This document shows, one piece after another, positions 7,605-11,041 of a DNA stretch of 11,041 nt (the stretch's first letter is position 1; every line of letters begins with the position of its first letter). The DNA is taken from contig JAAZCH010000321.1 in the NCBI GenBank assembly GCA_012513395.1, forward strand, positions 1-11,041. Reading direction: 5' to 3'. The position numbers were made by a program, and so were the translations under genes. Origin of the DNA: Tissierellia bacterium. GTDB taxonomy: Bacteria; Bacillota_A; Clostridia; Tissierellales; Peptoniphilaceae. Below the pieces are notes generated by a model that did no database searches, had not been told where the DNA came from, and saw only the letters and a list, made by a program, of their open reading frames with translations.

Positions 7605-8483
7605 TTATTTTACTCTTGCAATTGGACAAGTGAAGCAAGTAGCTCCGCCTGTTCCTTTTATAGAAATATCTTCTCCTGGATAAGTGTAAACTTTGCATCC
7701 AGCATCTTCTAACTTCTTTTGTATCTTAGGTATTCCATCAATCAAGACGCATACCTTTGGTGCTAACGTCAAGACGTTGCAACCTAGATAATCATATTCA
7801 TCATCGTCAACTTCCAACAGCTCGATTCCTCTTTCAATAAGCATCTGTCTGAAGAAAATCGGCATATACTTGGAATAAACCACTGCTAAATCATCTGCTA
7901 CTGGACTGATTAAGCTCATAAGGTGAAGCACTTCATCTTCACCCACAGCATGGGGTAGTGGAACAGTAATTACTTCATCGATAAAATCCTTGGTCAGTTC
8001 GGTAAATTGACGAATTCCTTCTTCATTAGTTCTATATCCCAAACCAATAGCTACAGTTTTATCGTCTAGCCAAAGTACGTCCCCACCTTCCATTCTTCCA
8101 GGTTCAACTATATGGCCTAAAGTAGGAACTCCTATAGACGTTAGATATTTTTCAGCAGCTTCCGATTCATTTTGTCTCACGTCCTTGGTCATATTGAAAT
8201 AAATTGCGCCTTTTTTAGTGATTTTTAAAGAATCATGTGCATAGATAGAGTCCAAGTTTGTAATGTCATCTTCAGGAAGATACCAGACATTTTCTACATT
8301 CTCTTTTAAAATGTTTTCAAAAACTTCATACTCTTCAATGCACTTTTCCATATCAGGAATTCCGTAATACTTACATGCCTCATAATTTTCGTTGATAAAA
8401 TCTTGATTCTTAAAGGCTTCTTGGGGACGCTTAATCATAATATCTGTGATTTTGTCCACCATCGACTGACAACCATAATTCAT
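7605..8483 (-). CDS. Amidinotransferase/arginine deiminase-superfamily hydrolase, first gene of the T-box operon
   Basis: A 292-residue cytoplasmic protein of the guanidino-group modifying superfamily (pentein fold), distinct from the DDAH-like neighbour. Superfamily landmarks are visible: HDSLKIT (83-89, matching the acidic RDP-type segment), EGGDVLWLDD (132-141, catalytic acid region), VLHLMSLIS (185-193, with H187 as likely catalytic His), and GTGGATCFTCP (277-287, with C283 as likely nucleophile). The expected chemistry is attack on a guanidino carbon, giving a ureido product such as citrulline, or transfer of the amidino group. The substrate could be arginine, a methylarginine or another guanidino compound; sequence does not decide. 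The start is ATG with an excellent AGGAGGAG just upstream, directly after the T-box terminator, so its expression should depend on readthrough of the leader. It ends 20 bp before the DDAH-like gene. No carbamoyltransferase or carbamate kinase gene lies in the window. Confidence 0.8.
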   Translation of the reverse strand: MNYGCQSMVDKITDIMIKRPQEAFKNQDFINENYEACKYYGIPDMEKCIEEYEVFENILKENVENVWYLPEDDITNLDSIYAHDSLKITKKGAIYFNMTKDVRQNESEAAEKYLTSIGVPTLGHIVEPGRMEGGDVLWLDDKTVAIGLGYRTNEEGIRQFTELTKDFIDEVITVPLPHAVGEDEVLHLMSLISPVADDLAVVYSKYMPIFFRQMLIERGIELLEVDDDEYDYLGCNVLTLAPKVCVLIDGIPKIQKKLEDAGCKVYTYPGEDISIKGTGGATCFTCPIARVK

Positions 8484-8737
8484 TTAATCTCCTCCTATAA
8501 AATAAAAAAACCTCTCTTCCACAAAGGAAAAGAGGCGAATATATACATTCACGGTACCACTCTAATTAGCAAATTTTGCTATCTCTAAGTATTAACGGCA
8601 CGTAACCGTAAATCCATACTATAAATTTCTGGACTTAATCTCATTGGTTCTATTCAGCAATTCTCCACCTATCGGCTTTCACCTGACCCGACTCTCTAAA
8701 AGATTTTAAAAAAACTTACTTCTCCAATTCAACGATT
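8484..8737 (-). ncRNA. T-box riboswitch leader, probable arginine (AGA) specifier
   Basis: A tRNA-sensing leader of about 254 nt controlling the two amidinohydrolase genes and the symporter. Stem I is built from ATTGG (8728-8724) pairing with CCAAT (8647-8643), flanked by the TGA and GA of a kink-turn. Other visible parts are AGTA on the 5' side of the specifier loop (8720-8717), AGAGAG, a distal stem TCGG/CCGA with loop motif GGTGAAAG, and GAAT on the 3' side. The codon after GAAT is AGA (8651-8649), followed by A. This register matches my recollection of known leaders (GAAC, specifier, purine) and predicts tRNA-Arg(UCU). A Stem III hairpin ACGG/CCGT follows. The T-box sequence AGAGTGGTACCGTGAA (8563-8548) is near consensus. 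When uncharged tRNA binds, AGAG and GTGAAT pair with CTCT and ATTCGC as the antiterminator. Confidence 0.95.
8504..8535 (-). terminator. T-box leader terminator
   Basis: CCTCTTTTCC (8535-8526) pairs with GGAAGAGAGG (8520-8511) as a 10-bp stem with one G-U pair and a TTTGT loop, followed by seven T (8510-8504). Its 5' arm shares CCTCT with the antiterminator partner of the T-box sequence, so the two folds exclude each other. It ends 20 bases before the ATG of the first operon gene. Confidence 0.95.
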
Positions 8738-8743
8738 TTTATT

Positions 8744-8772
8744 ATGATACATGAAATAAATTTAATTGTCAA
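8744..8772 (-). promoter_or_regulatory. Sigma-A promoter of the T-box operon
   Basis: On the minus strand TTGACA (8772-8767, perfect -35) and TATCAT (8749-8744, five of six) are separated by exactly 17 bases. The predicted start is near 8737, just before Stem I of the T-box. This is the strongest promoter match in the window. Confidence 0.88.
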
Positions 8773-8937
8773 GGGATTTAATTAGGTTTTTTTGATGTTA
8801 GTGTAAAATAAATTTTACAAGACTATAAATGCAAAATATCACTTGTTAATACATTTTCTCCAATAAATATTTCGGTACAATCAGTCCGTATGCCAAGCAA
8901 AGCAACTGTACACTGCAAACTTTTAACTGTTAACCAT
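8773..8937. other. Intergenic stretch between paaK and the T-box promoter
   Basis: No coding frame with a ribosome binding site is visible. Besides the inverted repeat above it holds an imperfect hairpin on the minus strand (GTACAGT at 8911-8905 with ATTGTAC at 8881-8875). That hairpin has no following T run, so no convincing intrinsic terminator for the ior-paaK transcript can be named. Transcription from that operon might continue toward the T-box leader. Confidence 0.5.
8802..8819. repeat. Perfect 18-bp inverted repeat upstream of the T-box promoter
   Basis: TGTAAAAT-AA-ATTTTACA has 8-bp arms that match perfectly around a 2-bp centre. It lies 30 bp upstream of the -35 of the T-box promoter and about 120 bp past the paaK stop codon. 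It could be a protein-binding operator. As RNA it could form a short hairpin, but no T run follows in either direction, so it is a poor terminator. AT-rich composition makes chance occurrence possible. Confidence 0.4.
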
Positions 8938-10167
8938 TTAATATCTATTGTCAAATATACGAGTGGTTTTCTTTTCGCTTCTAGGAAGTTCATACATCCC
9001 AACAGCTTTTGGATAAATGGAAATTCCTATCTTCTTTTTAAATTGGCTAAACACTTCTCGTTCTATATGCTCTACACTTTGGCCATTGTCCATTTCGAAA
9101 TAAAGAGTTAAAATGTCCTTGCCATGTAGATGGTCTATCATAATTTGGTATTCGCTACTTACGCCCTCTATCTCTGCCAGAACTTCCTCTACTTGTTTCG
9201 GATACATATTCACGCCTTTGACCTTGAACATATCGTCAGTTCTACCCTTTAATGTATCAATTCTAGGAAACTCACTTCCACAACTACATTTCCCCGGAAT
9301 TATTCTCGTCAAGTCATGGGTTCTATATCTTATTAGTGGTGCCCCTTCTTTTTCCAAAGTCGTAATCACCAATTCTCCATACTCGCCCTCAGGCAAAACT
9401 TCTCCAGTCTCTGGATTCACAATTTCAAAGTAAAAATAATCGTCCCAATAATGCATGCCATCTTCTCCGTCACAGCTAATGGCTACTCCAGGCCCGTAAA
9501 TTTCTGTAAGGCCATAGATGTCGTATAGTTTTGCACCTAAAGTTTCTTCAATTCTTCTACGCATCTTCTTTCCCCATTGCTCAGAACCGATCAAGCCTCT
9601 CTTTAGAAAAATTTCATCTCCAATTCCCAGCTCTTCTATCTTTTCTGCCAACAATAGTGCATAGCTAGACGTGGAACACAAAACCGTAGATTTTAAATCC
9701 TTCATCATCTGAAGTTGTTTATCTGTATTTCCAGGTCCCATGGGTATCGCCATGGCTCCTACAGCTTCAGCTCCTGCTTGGAAACTTATTCCTGCAGTCC
9801 ACAGTCCATAACCCGGCGTGATATGCACTCGGTCCAAGTTTCCAACGCCAGCCATTTCGTAGCAGCGTTTGAACATTAACGTCCAATCGTCTACGTCTTT
9901 TTTTGTGTAGGGAATAATTACTGGTAATCCCGTCGTGCCTGAGGAGGAATGAATTCTAATCACATCTTCATCTGGACACGCTTGTATGCCTAGGGGATAA
10001 CAATTTCTCAAATCGTCCTTGTCCGTAAAGGGAAGTTTTTCAAAATCTTCTAAAGAATTAAATTCCTTCATGGAAATATCTTTAAATAATTCTTTGTAGT
10101 ATCCACCTTCAATTTCTTTTAAACTCGAAATTTTTTCTTTGATTTTGTTAAATGTATTATCTTTCAT
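8938..10167 (-). CDS. paaK: Phenylacetate-CoA ligase-like AMP-forming adenylate enzyme
   Basis: ANL-superfamily enzyme that links aryl-acetates with CoA through an aryl-adenylate (ATP to AMP + PPi). Length is 409 residues from ATG 10167, slightly shorter than the usual 420-440. Motifs: P-loop HSSSGTTGLP (73-82), YGLTE (218-222), IRYRTHDL (279-286), CSCG (294-297) before FPRIDTLKGRTDDM (300-313), and a C-terminal end LPRSEKKTTRIFDNR with the likely adenylation lysine around 399-400. The longer frame starts at TTG 10209 with no ribosome binding site. ATG 10167 has GGGGAG just upstream and overlaps the iorB stop by 11 bases, so it is preferred. It follows iorA and iorB, whose product is an aryl-acetyl-CoA. 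The ligase may run in reverse to release aryl-acetate, or activate aryl-acetates; direction is inferred. An archaeal-style ADP-forming synthetase is not what is seen. Confidence 0.9.
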   Translation of the reverse strand: MKDNTFNKIKEKISSLKEIEGGYYKELFKDISMKEFNSLEDFEKLPFTDKDDLRNCYPLGIQACPDEDVIRIHSSSGTTGLPVIIPYTKKDVDDWTLMFKRCYEMAGVGNLDRVHITPGYGLWTAGISFQAGAEAVGAMAIPMGPGNTDKQLQMMKDLKSTVLCSTSSYALLLAEKIEELGIGDEIFLKRGLIGSEQWGKKMRRRIEETLGAKLYDIYGLTEIYGPGVAISCDGEDGMHYWDDYFYFEIVNPETGEVLPEGEYGELVITTLEKEGAPLIRYRTHDLTRIIPGKCSCGSEFPRIDTLKGRTDDMFKVKGVNMYPKQVEEVLAEIEGVSSEYQIMIDHLHGKDILTLYFEMDNGQSVEHIEREVFSQFKKKIGISIYPKAVGMYELPRSEKKTTRIFDNRY

Positions 10168-10765
10168 TTTTCTCCCCTTTACTCTTTCCGAGTTTATATC
10201 CTTCTTCAAACGCCAAAAGATTTTTTTCCAAAACCTTTTTTGGCAAATTAGTTTTTAATATATCTATAGCTTCATCATATCCTATTCCCAAAACATCTAG
10301 TCCAATGGCTACGCCCAAAAGTCCAATATTCATGGGCTTGTCAGTTCCAATTTGTTCAAATAATTTCGAAAAATTGCATATATAAACATTTTTAAAATCT
10401 CTTTTTATAATGTCTAGAATTCTAATTCCATCATAATCCATATCGCTTAAGGTATCTGTCACCGGTTTTATCGCCACGTCGTGGAGTATAATTTTCGTAT
10501 CAGAGTTTAAGTATCTGCTGTTTCGCAAAACTTCTGACGGTTCAAATCCAAATACGATATCTGCAGTACCTTCGACCAAAAACGGCGAATGAATTTTATC
10601 TTTGCTACCTCTTAGATGACTGGTGACAGATCCACCCATCTGTGCCATTCCGATAGTTTCAGTGGTTTTAATAAAATATCCTTTTTCTACATAGGCAGAA
10701 GCAAGTAGTTTAGAAAGCAAAACCACACCTTGACCGCCAACTCCTGCAAATAAAATTTCTTTCAC
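10157..10765 (-). CDS. iorB: Indolepyruvate:ferredoxin oxidoreductase beta subunit
   Basis: Small subunit of the thiamine-diphosphate enzyme that oxidatively decarboxylates aryl-pyruvates (indolepyruvate, phenylpyruvate, hydroxyphenylpyruvate) to the aryl-acetyl-CoA, reducing ferredoxin. With GTG 10765 as start the protein has 202 residues, normal for IorB. It opens MKEILFAGVGGQGVVLLSKLL, the glycine-rich POR gamma-type fold, and contains ETIGMAQMGGSVTSHLR (36-52), a family hallmark. The open frame reaches ATG 10810, but the added residues (RADLPSWCDSGGGE) do not look like the family, and GGAGG lies seven bases before GTG 10765. The GTG overlaps the iorA stop codon as GTGA, so translation is coupled. 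Its 3' end overlaps paaK. The product acts with IorA in the cytoplasm. Confidence 0.93.
   Translation of the reverse strand: MKEILFAGVGGQGVVLLSKLLASAYVEKGYFIKTTETIGMAQMGGSVTSHLRGSKDKIHSPFLVEGTADIVFGFEPSEVLRNSRYLNSDTKIILHDVAIKPVTDTLSDMDYDGIRILDIIKRDFKNVYICNFSKLFEQIGTDKPMNIGLLGVAIGLDVLGIGYDEAIDILKTNLPKKVLEKNLLAFEEGYKLGKSKGEKNER
10168..10180 (-). promoter_or_regulatory. Ribosome binding site deciding the paaK start
   Basis: AAAGGGGAG at 10180-10172 ends four bases before ATG 10167. It lies inside the 3' end of iorB. No such site precedes the in-frame TTG at 10209. Confidence 0.65.
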
Positions 10766-11041
10766 TTCGCCACCTCCACTATCGCACCAACTGGGCAAAT
10801 CGGCTCGCATATACCGCAGCCGTAACAGAGATTGTAATCTATTTCAATTTTTTTATCACCTTTAATTAAGGCAGGGCACCCCAGTTTTTTAACGCATCTC
10901 TTGCAATTTATACAGTTATTTTTTACTTTATATTTTGTTTCTGCCTTGAAAAGCTTTATACAAGGTGACTCAAATACAATCCCTCTGACTCCTTTTAAAT
11001 CCGCCAACCTTTGGACCTCTGCAATTACATTTTTAGTATCG
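10762..11041 (-). CDS. iorA: Indolepyruvate:ferredoxin oxidoreductase alpha subunit, C-terminal end
   Basis: The frame is open through the window edge, so only the last 93 codons are seen; the thiamine-diphosphate and core domains lie outside. What remains is the C-terminal ferredoxin domain with two [4Fe-4S] motifs: CINCKRCVKKLGCP and CYGCGICEPICP. They are preceded by VRGIVFESPCIKLF, typical of the end of the IorA catalytic part. The apparent start at 11007 is only an internal TTG (Leu), because in-frame coding continues upstream (DTKNVIAEVQRL). The clusters carry electrons from the decarboxylation of aryl-pyruvate to ferredoxin. It overlaps iorB by 4 bases (GTGA). The ferredoxin domain alone could belong to other proteins, but the iorB partner makes IorA by far the best call. 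Confidence 0.92.
   Translation of the reverse strand, partial: DTKNVIAEVQRLADLKGVRGIVFESPCIKLFKAETKYKVKNNCINCKRCVKKLGCPALIKGDKKIEIDYNLCYGCGICEPICPVGAIVEVAK
10766..10777 (-). promoter_or_regulatory. Ribosome binding site deciding the iorB start
   Basis: GGAGGTG at 10777-10771 lies within the last codons of iorA, seven bases (from GGAGG) before GTG 10765. It is the only strong site near the iorB start and rules against ATG 10810. Confidence 0.8.

Noticed and set aside
8403..8588. Plus-strand open frame across the start of the first amidinohydrolase gene and the T-box terminator
   Set aside because: It overlaps a conserved coding start and a structured RNA on the other strand; no supporting signal.
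8875..8911. Hairpin GTACAGT/ATTGTAC after paaK as a terminator
   Set aside because: Seven pairs including a G-U, a large loop and no T run; not convincing.
10168..10209. Longer paaK start at TTG 10209
   Set aside because: No ribosome binding site, a rare start codon and a deeper overlap with iorB; ATG 10167 has GGGGAG.
8890..10385. Plus-strand open frames 8890-9111, 9113-9433 and 10152-10385
   Set aside because: Antisense to paaK and iorB, with no family resemblance and no credible start signal.
10766..10810. Longer iorB start at ATG 10810
   Set aside because: The extra 15 residues do not resemble the family and lie over the iorA ferredoxin domain; GTG 10765 has a strong ribosome binding site.
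1..11041. CRISPR arrays, insertion sequences, tRNA or rRNA genes
   Set aside because: No regularly spaced repeats, transposase-like frames or tRNA-like folds were seen on reading both strands.

Overview
The window is an AT-rich stretch in which every convincing gene lies on the minus strand. It suggests a low-GC anaerobic Firmicute of the Clostridia/Tissierellia type, such as a peptide-fermenting anaerobic coccus. The grounds are the dnaE-pfkA-pyk gene order, AGGAGG-type ribosome binding sites, a T-box leader, an indolepyruvate:ferredoxin oxidoreductase, and an AGCS-family amino-acid carrier. Genus is an inference; no rRNA is present to settle it.

Three transcription units are visible, read from high to low coordinates. 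(A) 11041-8938: the 3' end of iorA, then iorB and a PaaK-like phenylacetate-CoA ligase, with overlapping ends. This looks like a fermentation route for aromatic amino acids, from aryl-pyruvate to aryl-acetyl-CoA plus reduced ferredoxin, then aryl-acetate. (B) 8772-5183: a strong sigma-A-type promoter, a complete T-box riboswitch leader, two guanidino-modifying amidinohydrolase-family enzymes (one a very good match to dimethylarginine dimethylaminohydrolase), an AGCS sodium:amino-acid symporter, and a clear intrinsic terminator. (C) 5129-1: a promoter very close to the start codon, then dnaE (DNA polymerase III alpha), pfkA (6-phosphofructokinase) and the N-terminal 210 codons of pyk (pyruvate kinase). 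In unit C the ribosome binding site of each downstream gene starts on the stop codon of the gene before it.

The most interesting part is unit B. The T-box Stem I places AGA (arginine) in the specifier register, followed by a purine, so uncharged tRNA-Arg(UCU) is the likely inducer. The operon it controls encodes enzymes that act on arginine-like substrates and should release citrulline. Inducing arginine breakdown during arginine starvation would make no sense. Salvage of methylated arginine (dimethylarginine to citrulline to arginine) would, and this is a testable hypothesis. Smaller points are a cysteine at the ATP/PPi-discriminating position of phosphofructokinase, a fully intact PHP metal site in DnaE, and an 18-bp perfect inverted repeat upstream of the T-box promoter.

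Three starts differ from the longest open frames: the DDAH-like gene begins at ATG 7584, paaK at ATG 10167, and iorB at GTG 10765.
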